Made by a program: the position numbers and the translations under genes | Assembly: GCA_050945275.1 (NCBI GenBank) | Contig: JBMNSQ010000009.1 | Span: 1-27,600 of the forward strand | Length of the DNA: 27,600 nt | Source of the DNA: JAAYWY01 sp050945275 | Lineage (GTDB): Bacteria; Bacillota; DTU030; DUMP01 | Reading direction: 5' to 3' | Notes under the pieces: model-generated | Database searches by the model: none | Told to the model about the DNA's origin: nothing | Seen by the model: the letters and a program-made list of their open reading frames with translations, nothing else | Shown here: positions 14,090-22,997 of the stretch, in pieces | Layout: each line of letters opens with the position of its first letter | Position numbering within the stretch: position 1 is the first letter of the stretch

Positions 14090-15718
14090 ATGGCTGGTAA
14101 ACAGCTTGTTTATAAAGAAGAAGCACGTCATGCCCTAGAGCGCGGCGTAAGCGCTGTGGCCGATGCGGTCAAAGTTACCCTGGGGCCAAAAGGGCGCAGT
14201 GTGGTACTTAGCAGGAAGTTCGGTTCCCCGACCGTTACTAAAGACGGTGTTACCGTTGCCAAAGAGATTGAACTAAAAGACGCATTTGAGAACATGGGTG
14301 CTCAGCTTTGCCGAGAAGTTGCGTCTAAGACTAACGATGTAGCCGGTGACGGTACTACCACCGCTACCGTATTGGCTCAAGCCATTATGCGTGAAGGTAT
14401 CAAAAACGTGGCTGCTGGTGCTAACCCCATCTTTTTGAAGAGGGGTATTGACAAGGCTGTAGCTGCCCTTACCGATGAGATCAAGACTAAGGCTATAGCG
14501 GTGGAAACCAAAGAAAGCATCACCCACGTGGCTTCTATTTCGGCTAACGATAGCGAAATTGGTGGATTAGTTGCCGATGCTATGGATAAAGTGGGCAAAG
14601 ATGGTGTAATCACGGTTGAAGAGTCCAAGGGCCTAGCCACCACCGTAGAGATCGTGGAAGGCATGGAATTTGACCGCGGCTACATCTCGGCCTACTTTGT
14701 AACCGATGCAGAAACCATGGAAGCCGATCTAGAGGAGCCATACATTCTTTTGTTTGAGAAAAAGATCACCGCTATCAACGATATGCTGCCGTTACTGGAG
14801 AAAGTAGTTCGTACCAACAAGCCACTTCTTATCATTGCCGAGGATATCGAGGGTGAGGCTTTGGCCACCTTGGCACTTAACAGATTGCGCGGTACACTGC
14901 AGTGTGCAGCTGTCAAGGCCCCGGGCTTTGGTGATCGCCGTAAGGCTATGATGGAAGATATTGCTATTTTAACCGGCGGCAAGTTCATTTCTGAAGATCT
15001 GGGCACCAAGCTGGAAAACGTCGAGCTGGAAGATTTGGGCCAGGCCAAGAGAGTCAAGATTGGTAAAGAGAAGACCACCATTGTGGAAGGGTTTGGCAAC
15101 AGTGACGATATCAAAGCTCGTGTGGCTCAGATCAAGAAACAGATCGACGAGACCGAGTCCGACTACGATCGCGAAAAACTACAAGAGCGGTTGGCTAAGC
15201 TGGCCGGCGGCGTAGCCGTAATTAAAGTCGGTGCAGCTACCGAGACAGAGCTAAAAGAGAAAAAGATGCGGGTAGAAGACGCTCTCAATGCTACCCGGGC
15301 TGCAGTAGAAGAGGGCATCGTGGCTGGCGGTGGCGTGGCTTTAGTAGATGCCATCAACGCCTTAGATTCCATCAATGCCTGTGGTGACGAAGTTGTTGGC
15401 GTAAACATTTTGCGGCGGGCGGTAGAAGAGCCCGTGCGCCAGATTGCGACCAACGCTGGCCTGGAAGGATCTATTGTGGTGAACAAGGTCAAGGAATCAG
15501 CCGCTGGTGTTGGTTTCAACGCTGTGACTGAGGAATATGTAGACATGGTAGAAGCTGGTATTGTAGACCCGGTTAAGGTAACCCGGTCCGCATTGGAGAA
15601 TGCGGCCAGCATTGCATCCTTGCTTCTCACCACTGAGTGCCTGGTAGCTGAGCTTCCTGAGGAAGAGAAGCCAATGCCCAACATGCCGCCTGGAGGTATG
15701 GGTGGCATGGACTACTAA
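14090..15718 (+). CDS. groL: Chaperonin GroEL (Hsp60)
   Basis: This 542-residue protein is full length. It has the ATP-binding GDGTTTATVLAQ motif, VTLGPKGRSVVL near the start, the apical segment FDRGYISAYFVT, GFGDRRKAMMEDIAILTGG and the hallmark Gly-Met-rich tail GGMGGMDY. Fourteen subunits form the double-ring folding cage. The ribosome site AGGAGGAGG precedes ATG at 14090. It is co-transcribed with groES under CIRCE control and ends at a strong terminator. Nothing unusual was seen. Confidence 0.99.
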   Translation: MAGKQLVYKEEARHALERGVSAVADAVKVTLGPKGRSVVLSRKFGSPTVTKDGVTVAKEIELKDAFENMGAQLCREVASKTNDVAGDGTTTATVLAQAIMREGIKNVAAGANPIFLKRGIDKAVAALTDEIKTKAIAVETKESITHVASISANDSEIGGLVADAMDKVGKDGVITVEESKGLATTVEIVEGMEFDRGYISAYFVTDAETMEADLEEPYILLFEKKITAINDMLPLLEKVVRTNKPLLIIAEDIEGEALATLALNRLRGTLQCAAVKAPGFGDRRKAMMEDIAILTGGKFISEDLGTKLENVELEDLGQAKRVKIGKEKTTIVEGFGNSDDIKARVAQIKKQIDETESDYDREKLQERLAKLAGGVAVIKVGAATETELKEKKMRVEDALNATRAAVEEGIVAGGGVALVDAINALDSINACGDEVVGVNILRRAVEEPVRQIATNAGLEGSIVVNKVKESAAGVGFNAVTEEYVDMVEAGIVDPVKVTRSALENAASIASLLLTTECLVAELPEEEKPMPNMPPGGMGGMDY

Positions 15719-15728
15719 TATAGTTTAC

Positions 15729-15756
15729 AAAAAGGCTGCCGTAAGGCGGCCTTTTT
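15729..15756 (+). terminator. groESL terminator
   Basis: AAAAAGGCTGCC (15729-15740) pairs with GGCGGCCTTTTT (15745-15756) around a GTAA tetraloop, with one G-U/mismatch step. The T-run is part of the right arm. Confidence 0.9.
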
Positions 15757-15871
15757 GTGCTATTAGGAATAGGAAAGATCCCAGGACAGGATATTTTATT
15801 GTCAGCGGAGAATAGAGAAAATAAGACTAGATCTGGTTTGACTGATAACTGTCAGTAAAGGAGCTGATAAC

Positions 15872-16567
15872 ATGGGGAAGAAGAAGGAGATCCTGGGGAT
15901 TGTTGGCGGTATGGGGCCAGCGGCTACAATTCAGTTCATGAATTTGGTGGTAGGCCTTACCCCGGCCAAAAGTGACCAAGATCATATTCGCATGCTGGTA
16001 GATATGAACCCGGCCATTCCTGATCGCACAGCATGTATTTTAGGACAAGGTCCATCGCCGGTACCAGAACTAGTAAAATCGGCCCAGCTGATAGAACAGG
16101 CCGGAGCTACCTTTTTAGTATTTCCCTGCAACACGGCCCACTATTTTGTGCCGCAAGTAGAGTCCCAGATAGGTATTCCCATACTTAATATGATCGAGCA
16201 AACAGCGGCCTATATAAAGGCTCAAGGAATTAAGAAAATAGTCCTCTTGGCCACCGACGGCACCTTGCAATCGCGTATTTATCAAAAGGCTCTTACCAAT
16301 CAGGGTTTATCTTGTTTGGTACCGTTGGGCGATGTTCAGCAGGCGGTGATGAAAACCATCTATGATATCAAGGCTGGCTGTAGTATAGACACGGCAAAAC
16401 AAAGTTTTGCTCCGGCTATAAGTTGGTCCAAAGCCCAAGGGGCGGAGGCGGTTATTGCTGGCTGCACCGAGTTGTCGCTAATTATGACAGAAGATACATA
16501 TCAGGGGCTAAAAGTAGTAGATGCCATGAAGGTGGTGGCGTATAAGGTTCTAGAGCGCGTTCTTTAA
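15872..16567 (+). CDS. Aspartate/glutamate racemase family protein
   Basis: This 231-residue protein has the two-cysteine fold of PLP-independent amino acid racemases. GIVGGMGPAAT (9-19) opens it. Cys86 lies in FPCNTAHYF and Cys198 in AGCTELSLI; these act as the two acid-base thiols on opposite faces of the substrate carbon. Length and motifs fit the aspartate racemase/RacX group better than the MurI glutamate racemases. The likely product is D-aspartate or another D-amino acid for cell-wall or regulatory use; substrate specificity cannot be read from the sequence. ATG at 15872 follows AAAGGAG. A small dyad, CTGATAACTGTCAG, lies just upstream and may be regulatory. It is a single-gene unit with a terminator. 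Confidence 0.92.
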   Translation: MGKKKEILGIVGGMGPAATIQFMNLVVGLTPAKSDQDHIRMLVDMNPAIPDRTACILGQGPSPVPELVKSAQLIEQAGATFLVFPCNTAHYFVPQVESQIGIPILNMIEQTAAYIKAQGIKKIVLLATDGTLQSRIYQKALTNQGLSCLVPLGDVQQAVMKTIYDIKAGCSIDTAKQSFAPAISWSKAQGAEAVIAGCTELSLIMTEDTYQGLKVVDAMKVVAYKVLERVL

Positions 16568-16608
16568 TAAAGCAAAATAATAAAGAATCTTAGAGTCTCG
16601 GACGGATC

Positions 16609-16635
16609 GGCGGAGGGTTTGTCCGCCTTTTTTCT
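16609..16635 (+). terminator. Terminator after the racemase gene
   Basis: GGCGGA (16609-16614), loop, TCCGCC (16622-16627), then six Ts, a C and three more Ts. Confidence 0.85.
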
Positions 16636-16664
16636 TTGGTTCCTTGTGCCCTAAGTGGTATAAT
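16636..16664 (+). promoter_or_regulatory. nfo promoter
   Basis: TTGGTT (16636-16641), 17 bases, then a perfect TATAAT (16659-16664), 27 bases before the nfo start. The -35 box adjoins the T-run of the previous terminator. Confidence 0.65.
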
Positions 16665-16691
16665 GGGGCCATCTAAGAAAGGATGACGGCT

Positions 16692-17531
16692 ATGATCATT
16701 GGAGCTCATTTATCTATCGGAAAGGGGTATCCAACCGCGGCCCGACAGGCAGCGCGGCTTCAATTGGACGGATTTCAGTACTTTACCCGCAACCCTCGTG
16801 GTAGTTCAGTTAGGGCTCTGCCAGAAGCCGAGGTAAAACAATTTCGTCAGCTAGTCCAAGAGATGGGATTGGTGAATTTGGCTCACCTACCTTATACGGT
16901 GAATTTAGGCAGTACTGAGCCGCGCAAACAAGAATTTGCCATTATGGTGGTTAAGCACGATATGGAGCGGGCGTCGGCTTTAGGGACACCGTTTGTGGTG
17001 GCTCATCCGGGACATTTTGGTGACGATGGGGTTGAAGCAGGGCTCAGGCAGGTGGCAACTACTCTTCAGGCAGCATTAGATGGCTTGTCCACCGATACTG
17101 TTTTTTGTTTAGAGGTTATGGCTGGGCAAAGCCGGGAAATAGGCGGTCGTTTAGAAGAGCTGGCCGAAATAATCAGGTTAGTAGATGATAAAGTTGAAAT
17201 TGGGGTTGGTCTCGATTCGGCGCACTTGTTTGCTGCCGGGTGGGATATACGCACCAGTGCAGGAATAGATAAGTTAGTAGCAGCTATTGATGCTGCTTTT
17301 GGGTGGGATCGGGTAAAAGTAATGCATCTTAACGATTCCAAAATGCCCTTAGGTAGCCGCCGTGACCGGCATGCACTTATTGGCCAGGGGGAAATAGGTC
17401 TAGAGGGGATTAAGGCGATGGTAAATCATCCCTATTTGAGTCAGTTACCAATGTACTTAGAAACGCCAGTAGATGATTACAAGCAGTATCAACAAGAAGC
17501 CAATTTAGTACGGGAATTGATAGTGAATTAG
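16692..17531 (+). CDS. nfo: Deoxyribonuclease IV (AP endonuclease)
   Basis: This 279-residue TIM-barrel enzyme cuts the DNA backbone 5' to abasic sites in base excision repair. All nine metal ligands of the trinuclear zinc site can be placed: His65 (AHLPYTVNLGS), His105 (VAHPGH), Glu141 (CLEVMAG), Asp175 and His178 (GLDSAH), His212 (VMHLNDSK), Asp225 and His227 (RRDRH) and Glu257 (LETP). The N-terminal IGAHLSIGKG is also typical. Translation probably starts at ATG 16692, eight bases after AAAGGA; the in-frame ATG at 16683 abuts that ribosome site. It has its own promoter, and the next gene follows after 56 bases, perhaps co-transcribed. Confidence 0.97.
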   Translation: MIIGAHLSIGKGYPTAARQAARLQLDGFQYFTRNPRGSSVRALPEAEVKQFRQLVQEMGLVNLAHLPYTVNLGSTEPRKQEFAIMVVKHDMERASALGTPFVVAHPGHFGDDGVEAGLRQVATTLQAALDGLSTDTVFCLEVMAGQSREIGGRLEELAEIIRLVDDKVEIGVGLDSAHLFAAGWDIRTSAGIDKLVAAIDAAFGWDRVKVMHLNDSKMPLGSRRDRHALIGQGEIGLEGIKAMVNHPYLSQLPMYLETPVDDYKQYQQEANLVRELIVN

Positions 17532-17587
17532 GATATAAATGGTGCTGGTGGGTAAAATAGGTATGAGAAGTTAGCGGAGGTAATCTT

Positions 17588-18442
17588 ATGCCGGAAATCA
17601 AGCATGCGGTACTACACAGCTGGGCAGACACCAAAGGGATGCTGCCCTTACTTTTTCTTCTATTTTTAGCTCTGGAGTTTTTTCAGCATCGTCACGGAGA
17701 AAAGCTAGGAGTGTTGCTACGTCGCGCCGGGATGCTAGGGCCGCTCATTGGGGCAGCCTTAGGGATTGTTCCCCAGTGTGGCTTTTCGGTAGTGGCGAGC
17801 TTACTGTACCTGCAAGGCTATATTACTCCCGGTACCTTACTAGCTGTGTTCTTGGCGACATCCGATGAAGCCGTGCCCGTTATGCTGGCACAGCCGGATA
17901 AGCTGGGGTTTGTTGCACCGCTATTAGTAGTGAAACTGATTCTAGGCATAAGCGGCGGCTATTTTACCGACCTGATACTACTGCCTAGGCGGCTCGATTT
18001 TGCTTTGCCCGGCTGGACGCCGGGTCATACTACGGGCGACCATGCTCATCCTGAGCTGCCGGGAGAGATAATCCATCATGCTTCCTTGCAGACGGCTCAA
18101 ATATACACCTTTGCCTTTGTAGCTACAGCGGCCCTTATCTATGGTACCGAACGGTTAGGGTTTGATAGTATGGCCAAGTTACTTTTGGCCGGTAGCCCCT
18201 GGCAGATACCCCTGGCAGCCGTTATCGGACTTGTTCCCAATTGCGTGGTTTCTGTGGTTATAACACAGTTGTACTTAGAAGGAGCTCTGAGCTTTGGCGC
18301 CACTGTCGCCGGACTGGCCTCCACTGCTGGGCTGGGCTTGCTTGTTCTCTTTCGGCATAACCGTAGCTGGCTAGATACCGTTCGCTTAGTAGGCCTGCTA
18401 CTGGGATTTGCCTTAATAGCAGGTGTGATATTGTCAGTGTAG
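17588..18442 (+). CDS. Putative arsenic/heavy-metal exporter (ArsP_2-like)
   Basis: This 284-residue integral membrane protein has about eight to ten hydrophobic segments. It is built as an inverted or tandem repeat: VPQCGFSVVASLLYLQGYI (61-79) is echoed by VPNCVVSVVITQLYLEGAL (216-234), each with a Pro-x-Cys in a membrane segment. TSDEAVPVML (91-100) is another conserved stretch. The central loop (147-164) is rich in histidine (HTTGDHAH, IIHH) and may bind metal. This pattern fits the family annotated as putative arsenic efflux or 10TM heavy-metal exporters; the true substrate is unproven. ATG at 17588 follows GGAGGT. No arsR-like regulator is adjacent. A bidirectional terminator separates it from the convergent TRAP genes. 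Confidence 0.75.
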   Translation: MPEIKHAVLHSWADTKGMLPLLFLLFLALEFFQHRHGEKLGVLLRRAGMLGPLIGAALGIVPQCGFSVVASLLYLQGYITPGTLLAVFLATSDEAVPVMLAQPDKLGFVAPLLVVKLILGISGGYFTDLILLPRRLDFALPGWTPGHTTGDHAHPELPGEIIHHASLQTAQIYTFAFVATAALIYGTERLGFDSMAKLLLAGSPWQIPLAAVIGLVPNCVVSVVITQLYLEGALSFGATVAGLASTAGLGLLVLFRHNRSWLDTVRLVGLLLGFALIAGVILSV

Positions 18443-18485
18443 GGCTTGATAATAAGCAACAGGATGAAATAATAAATGAAATAAT

Positions 18486-18519
18486 AAAAACTGAAGTCAC
18501 CTCGGTGGCTCCAGTTTTT
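18486..18519. terminator. Bidirectional terminator between convergent genes
   Basis: AAAAACTG (18486-18493) and CAGTTTTT (18512-18519) flank a CACC/GGTG inner stem. A/T tracts on both sides allow termination from either strand. Confidence 0.85.
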
Positions 18520-18554
18520 ATTGTTTTTGCGGCTTAAAGATTTGTACAATGTTT

Positions 18555-20504
18555 TTAAGCAGCAACTCGTTTGGCCGTGGCTTTTTGCCAGAAGTAGACA
18601 ATAGCTAGTGCAGATAAGCCAATTATATCGGAGGTGTAACCGGGAACAATTAAGCCCAAGGCGGCGGCAAAGAGAATAAAGCGCTGTAGTAAATTGAGTT
18701 TAGCCAAGAGGAAGTTTTGCACGGCTGCACCCAGGGCCACAACACCGATAATGGCGGTGATGCAGGCCATTATTATCTCTATATGACTTCCGCCCATCAT
18801 GAGTAGGACTGGGGAGTATACAAAGATATACGGAATAATAAACCCAGCCAAAGCTAGTCGGAATGCAGCCCAACCAACCTGGGAAGGATTGGCTCCGGCG
18901 ATGCCGGCACCGGTGTAGGCGGCGAGAGCTACCGGAGGAGTAAGGTTAGACAGAGCCGCGAAGTAGAACACAAACATATGAGCTGGTAGCGGTTCAATTC
19001 CAAGCTTAATCAAGGCCGGGGCGGCAATGGTGGCCGCGACGATGTAACAAGCGGTGGTCGGTAATCCCATGCCTAAAATAATACTTACCATCATGGCCAG
19101 GAGAAAAGTAAGAAATACGTTGCCGCCAGCGAGAGAAATAATGTTGTCACCCACCATTAATCCTAATCCAGTCAGGCTGGTAATGCCGATAATGTTCCCA
19201 ACAACAGCGCAGGCCAGGCCAACGCCCACTGAACCACGGGCTCCAGCCTCAAGGGCGTTTAGAAATCCAGTAAAAGTTAAGCGAGTTTCCTTGTGTAACC
19301 AACTGGTGATAATGGTGGTTATAATTCCATAAAAAGCAGCGTAAAGTGGTGTCCTACCAGACAGCAGAAAGTACACAATGACAATAAGAGGAATAACTAG
19401 GTGGCCGCGGGTACGCACTATCTTTTTCATGTTGGGCAGTTGCTCCTTGGGTAGTCCCACCAGCCCTGTCTTAATAGCTTCGATATGCACCATGACAAAT
19501 ACAGCCAGGTAATAAAGTAGAGCTGGCATAAGAGCGGCAATCATAATTTGGCTGTAACGTATTCCCAAGAATTCTGCCATGACAAAGGCAGCTGCGCCCA
19601 TAACAGGCGGCATGATCTGACCGCCAGTGGAGGCAACAGCTTCTACTGCTCCAGCAAAGGTAGGTTTATAGCCGACGCTTTTCATTAGGGGAATGGTAAA
19701 TGCACCAGTGGTAGCTACATTAGCAACGGCACTGCCGTTAATAGTGCCAAGCAGGCCGCTGGCTACGATGGCAACCTTGCCTGGTCCACCTGGTGAACGT
19801 CCAGCCACAGCCATGGAAAACTTATTGATAAAGTCGGCCATACCGGTTTCTCCTAGAAAAGCACCAAACAGAATGAATAAAAAGATATAGGTTGCCGAGA
19901 CGCCAAGTGCAATACCAAAGATTCCTTCAGATGATAGATACAGGTGATAGACTATACGCTTGAAAGTAAAACCTGTGTGGCCAAGAAGACCGGGAAGTCT
20001 GTCGCCGAAAAGGCCATATAGCCAAAAAACTAGTGCTAACAGAGGAAGTTCCTTCCCGATTGTTCGGCGAGCAGCTTCCAGTAGGGCTATAATGGTAATT
20101 ACGCCAAATGTATAATCCCAGAAGTTGGCCGTACCACGGATGTTAAAGGCGTCAAAGAACAGAACAAGATAAATAGTACCGGCTGCGCCAAGTAACAACC
20201 AAACAAAGTCCAAAAAGGTAGGACGATCTTTGGAAGATTTATCTGTTGCTGGATACAAAAGAAAAGCTAAGGTCATCAAAAAAGCTAGATGGATACCGCG
20301 TTGTTTCATAGCCATGAGGGCTCCGAAACCAGCGGTATATAAATGAAAAAGTGACATGCCTACGGCAACAATGCTTACGACTTTGGCCCAGAAACCAGTG
20401 TATTTACGAAAACGTGACTCCGTGTCAAATTTCTCGAGCATCTCGTCGGCTATGGCTGATGCTGTTGTTTCTATAACAGGATTTGTTTTGTTAAGGTCAG
20501 GCAT
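18555..20504 (-). CDS. TRAP transporter fused permease, TAXI type
   Basis: This 649-residue permease has about 16-18 membrane segments. The first (about 45-190) correspond to a fused DctQ-like small subunit, followed by the DctM-like large subunit. DctM signatures are GGQIMPPVMGAAAFVMAEFLG, GMGLPTTACYIVAATIAAPAL and LTPPVALAAYTGAGIAGA. Such fused 4TM/12TM proteins work with TAXI-family binding proteins in sodium- or proton-driven uptake of carboxylates such as glutamate or 2-oxoglutarate; the substrate here is unknown. ATG at 20504 follows AAAGGTGTG. The frame is open for 17 more codons, without family similarity. It is the second gene after the binding lipoprotein, with a stable hairpin between them. 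Confidence 0.93.
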   Translation of the reverse strand: MPDLNKTNPVIETTASAIADEMLEKFDTESRFRKYTGFWAKVVSIVAVGMSLFHLYTAGFGALMAMKQRGIHLAFLMTLAFLLYPATDKSSKDRPTFLDFVWLLLGAAGTIYLVLFFDAFNIRGTANFWDYTFGVITIIALLEAARRTIGKELPLLALVFWLYGLFGDRLPGLLGHTGFTFKRIVYHLYLSSEGIFGIALGVSATYIFLFILFGAFLGETGMADFINKFSMAVAGRSPGGPGKVAIVASGLLGTINGSAVANVATTGAFTIPLMKSVGYKPTFAGAVEAVASTGGQIMPPVMGAAAFVMAEFLGIRYSQIMIAALMPALLYYLAVFVMVHIEAIKTGLVGLPKEQLPNMKKIVRTRGHLVIPLIVIVYFLLSGRTPLYAAFYGIITTIITSWLHKETRLTFTGFLNALEAGARGSVGVGLACAVVGNIIGITSLTGLGLMVGDNIISLAGGNVFLTFLLAMMVSIILGMGLPTTACYIVAATIAAPALIKLGIEPLPAHMFVFYFAALSNLTPPVALAAYTGAGIAGANPSQVGWAAFRLALAGFIIPYIFVYSPVLLMMGGSHIEIIMACITAIIGVVALGAAVQNFLLAKLNLLQRFILFAAALGLIVPGYTSDIIGLSALAIVYFWQKATAKRVAA

Positions 20505-20556
20505 ATAATCACACCTTTCGTTTCCATACCCACCGATATCACAGTTGTAAATCAAG

Positions 20557-20575
20557 GAGGGGGACTAGCCCCCTC
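20557..20575. repeat. Intercistronic hairpin in TRAP operon
   Basis: GAGGGGG and CCCCCTC form a perfect 7-bp GC-rich stem with a five-base loop between the binding-protein and permease genes. No T-run follows on the minus strand. Such hairpins commonly protect the upstream mRNA and give more binding protein than permease. Confidence 0.6.
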
Positions 20576-20626
20576 GCTGTTCATAACAAAATGATGGTAA
20601 TGATGGTTATAAGTTTAAGAGAGTTT

Positions 20627-21670
20627 TTATTCGGTTGGTACATTATCCAGATTAAGGCCTTGTTCCTTAAAGTACTTAATGGAGCCAGGATGAAGGGGTA
20701 TAATCATGCCGTCTAGAGCAGTATCTAGTGTAGTATCCTTGGCTGCCTGGTGACCGGCCACTAGATCATCGTGGTAATCGTAGACAACCTTTGTAAGATC
20801 GTAAACTAGATCTTCTGGCAGGTCTTCTCGTACGATCAGCATGTTGGAGACGGCAACGGTCTTAATGTCTTTATCTTGATTTGGGTAGGTTCCAGCTGGA
20901 ACAGTAATTTCAAAGTACCAGGGAAATTCCTCACTAATTTTTGCAATCTTGTCATCTTCAAGAGGAATTAAATCAGCTTGGCCCGACGCCAAGATATCCA
21001 TAACCGATGCGGTAGGTATGCCACCGGCAATAAGGATGGCATCAGTGTGGCCGTCTTTGAGCAAATCAACAGCTTCGTTATACCCGACAAAGTCTGCACT
21101 AACATTGGTTTCGCCTTTGTCCTTCATATAATTGAGGCCGTAAACACTTAAGATTTCCCGGCCATTTATTTCTGTAGCGCTAGCTACTTGGCCAGGAACG
21201 AATCTCTTACCGTTAAGGTCGGCAACTGAATTAATGCCTGCACCTTTCCGTACCACCATGTGCATGACGTTGGGATAAAGTGCCAGCATTCCACGGATGG
21301 ATGTGACGGCTTTACCTTCGTAGGTGCCGGTGCCATTATAGGCATAATAGGCAATTCCGTTTTGACCAAAAGCAATATCGGCTTCTTTGTTTTGCATAAG
21401 TTCTATATTCTGCGGTGTTCCAGCTGTAGATTGGGCTGCAGCTTTAACTCCAGGAATGTTCTTGCTCCAAATCTGAGCCAAAGCATTCCCCATAGGATAA
21501 TAGACACCGCCAGTGGTGGCCGTAGCAACATTCAACTTGTATTCTTGCTGCTTTTCTCCATTGGTGGGTGGAGCATCAGATTTTCCGCCGGAGCAACCAG
21601 CTAACACGGCTATTACCAGAACCATTGCCAAGATGGTTACCAACCTTCTTGGTTTCGTACTTGTCAACAT
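20627..21670 (-). CDS. TAXI family TRAP substrate-binding lipoprotein
   Basis: This 347-residue protein has a lipoprotein signal peptide: basic MLTSTKPRRL, a hydrophobic core, and a lipobox AVLAGC with Cys26 as the lipidation site. The mature part matches TAXI receptors (LNVATATTGGVYYPMGNALAQIW, AQSTAGTPQNIELMQNKEADIAFGQN, NGKRFVPGQVAS, GGIPTASVMDI). It should sit on the outside of the membrane and deliver a small acidic ligand to the fused permease downstream. ATG at 21670 follows GAGGGGG. Its regulatory region is shared with a divergent D-2-hydroxyacid dehydrogenase, so a hydroxy- or keto-acid is a reasonable but unproven guess for the ligand. Confidence 0.94.
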   Translation of the reverse strand: MLTSTKPRRLVTILAMVLVIAVLAGCSGGKSDAPPTNGEKQQEYKLNVATATTGGVYYPMGNALAQIWSKNIPGVKAAAQSTAGTPQNIELMQNKEADIAFGQNGIAYYAYNGTGTYEGKAVTSIRGMLALYPNVMHMVVRKGAGINSVADLNGKRFVPGQVASATEINGREILSVYGLNYMKDKGETNVSADFVGYNEAVDLLKDGHTDAILIAGGIPTASVMDILASGQADLIPLEDDKIAKISEEFPWYFEITVPAGTYPNQDKDIKTVAVSNMLIVREDLPEDLVYDLTKVVYDYHDDLVAGHQAAKDTTLDTALDGMIIPLHPGSIKYFKEQGLNLDNVPTE

Positions 21671-21769
21671 TTGTAAGCCCCCTCAAAATAAGGATAAGTT
21701 GATAAATTCCTTAGTTATGTGACAACTTTGCCATATATGCACCTCCTTGGTTGTGCAGATCCAAAAACA

Positions 21770-21795
21770 TTGTATACATGTTTACCGGTATACAA
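21770..21795. promoter_or_regulatory. GTATAC operator dyad between TRAP and dehydrogenase
   Basis: TTGTATAC (21770-21777) and GTATACAA (21788-21795) are perfect inverted arms ten bases apart, each holding the palindrome GTATAC. The site lies about 100 bases upstream of the binding-protein gene and 245 bases before the dehydrogenase. It resembles the sites at 1066 and 1445 near gntR. The rest of 21671-21939 is AT-rich with no other convincing gene. Confidence 0.55.
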
Positions 21796-21939
21796 GTATT
21801 CTATGTCAATGGTATTATTCCTTCTTGCAACGGCAATAAAATTGAAGAAAGTTGATTTTTTTTGCTGCTGCCATTTCAAGTGCAGGAAGAATAAAACAAC
21901 TCGTCGAATCTGACGTTAAAGAAGGAGTGACAATTAACG

Positions 21940-22032
21940 ATGGCTGTTGATGCTCAAGCCCGGGAATATTGGACTTATAACATGGGTACTCTCAAAGAGG
22001 AAAATTGTGGTTTATCTTCAAGGAAGAGGTGA
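21940..22032 (+). CDS. Possible 30-residue leader peptide or small ORF
   Basis: An ATG ORF of 30 codons preceded by AAGGAG (21922-21927), although the 12-base spacing is long. It ends in a TGA that overlaps the ribosome site of the dehydrogenase gene, starting six bases later, so the two could be translationally coupled. The predicted peptide (MAVDAQAREYWTYNMG at its start) has no family I recognise. It may be a leader peptide, a remnant or chance. Confidence 0.3.
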   Translation: MAVDAQAREYWTYNMGTLKEENCGLSSRKR

Positions 22033-22037
22033 TTTAG

Positions 22038-22955
22038 ATGCGTGGGTTAATAGTGGATAAACTCCATCCAGTCGTAGAAGAAATACTAGGCAAGCACATG
22101 TCACTGGATTATAAGATCTTTGTTAGCAAGGAAGAGTTGGTTCAGGTGATCGGGAAATATGAAGTACTTATTATGCGGGTGGACCCGGTAATTAATCGTA
22201 ATATTTTAGATCATGCCAGTAAATTACTAGTGATTGGTGTGGGATCAGCCGGATTAAACCATATTGATATGGAATATGCTAGGACTAAAGGAATTAGAAT
22301 AGTAAATGCTCCAGCGATGAATGCGGAATCAGTAGCTGAACTTACTATGGGTCGGATTATTGACCTGATGCGCCATGTCCCTCAAGCTAACTACAATCTA
22401 AAAAAGAAGGGTATCTGGGATAAATATCGTTATCTTGGTCATGAGCTACAAGGAAAAACTTTGGGCCTAGTTGCACTAGGCCGGATTGGGGCTCGGGTGG
22501 CAGAACTGGCGTCGGCCTTTGGGATGAACATATTGGCTTTCGACCCTTTTCTTAGCCATGAGCAAGTAGCTGAGCGAGGGGCTAAGCCTGTTACCTTGGA
22601 AGAGTTATTTTGCCAAAGCGATGTCATCAGTCTCCATGCACCGCTGACCGAAGCCACAAGGCACATGATAAATAGGGATGCTTTGTCTAAGATGAAACAG
22701 GGAAGTTACTTACTTAACATGGCCAGAGGGGAATTGGTGGATGAGGAGGCCCTTTACGAAGCTCTTAAAGAAGGTAAGTTAGCCGGAGCCGGCGGGGATG
22801 TTATGGAAAAGGAACCGTGCACAATATCGCCGCTGTATGAACTGGATAACTTCATCATTACTCCTCATATCGGTGCCCAAACTGAAGAAGCCCAGTACCG
22901 TGCAGGGAAACATATGAGTGAGCGTGTGCTTAAGGCTTTAGGAATGTTGAATTAA
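22038..22955 (+). CDS. D-2-hydroxyacid dehydrogenase (PGDH/SerA-like)
   Basis: This 305-residue protein lacks any ACT domain, so it is a catalytic-core enzyme of the D-isomer-specific 2-hydroxyacid dehydrogenase family. The nucleotide-binding motif is GLVALGRIGARVA (143-155); Ala146 replaces the first glycine of the usual GxGxxG, which may weaken or alter cofactor binding. Asp169 (FDP) at the end of the next strand favours NAD over NADP. The catalytic Arg230 (NMARGELVDE), Glu259 (DVMEKEP) and His277 (TPHIGAQT) are all present. The substrate could be phosphoglycerate, lactate, glyoxylate or a bulkier acid. ATG at 22038 follows AAGAGGTG. It is divergent from a TRAP-TAXI uptake operon and may handle the imported acid. 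Confidence 0.9.
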   Translation: MRGLIVDKLHPVVEEILGKHMSLDYKIFVSKEELVQVIGKYEVLIMRVDPVINRNILDHASKLLVIGVGSAGLNHIDMEYARTKGIRIVNAPAMNAESVAELTMGRIIDLMRHVPQANYNLKKKGIWDKYRYLGHELQGKTLGLVALGRIGARVAELASAFGMNILAFDPFLSHEQVAERGAKPVTLEELFCQSDVISLHAPLTEATRHMINRDALSKMKQGSYLLNMARGELVDEEALYEALKEGKLAGAGGDVMEKEPCTISPLYELDNFIITPHIGAQTEEAQYRAGKHMSERVLKALGMLN

Positions 22956-22967
22956 GAGGGATTCCAA

Positions 22968-22997
22968 AAGAATTCGGATAACTTTTTTCGAGTTCTT
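22968..22997 (+). terminator. Weak hairpin after dehydrogenase gene
   Basis: AAGAATTCG (22968-22976) and CGAGTTCTT (22989-22997) pair with one G-U step, but the following T-run is poor. It is a possible terminator; nothing else was seen in 22956-23124. Confidence 0.3.
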
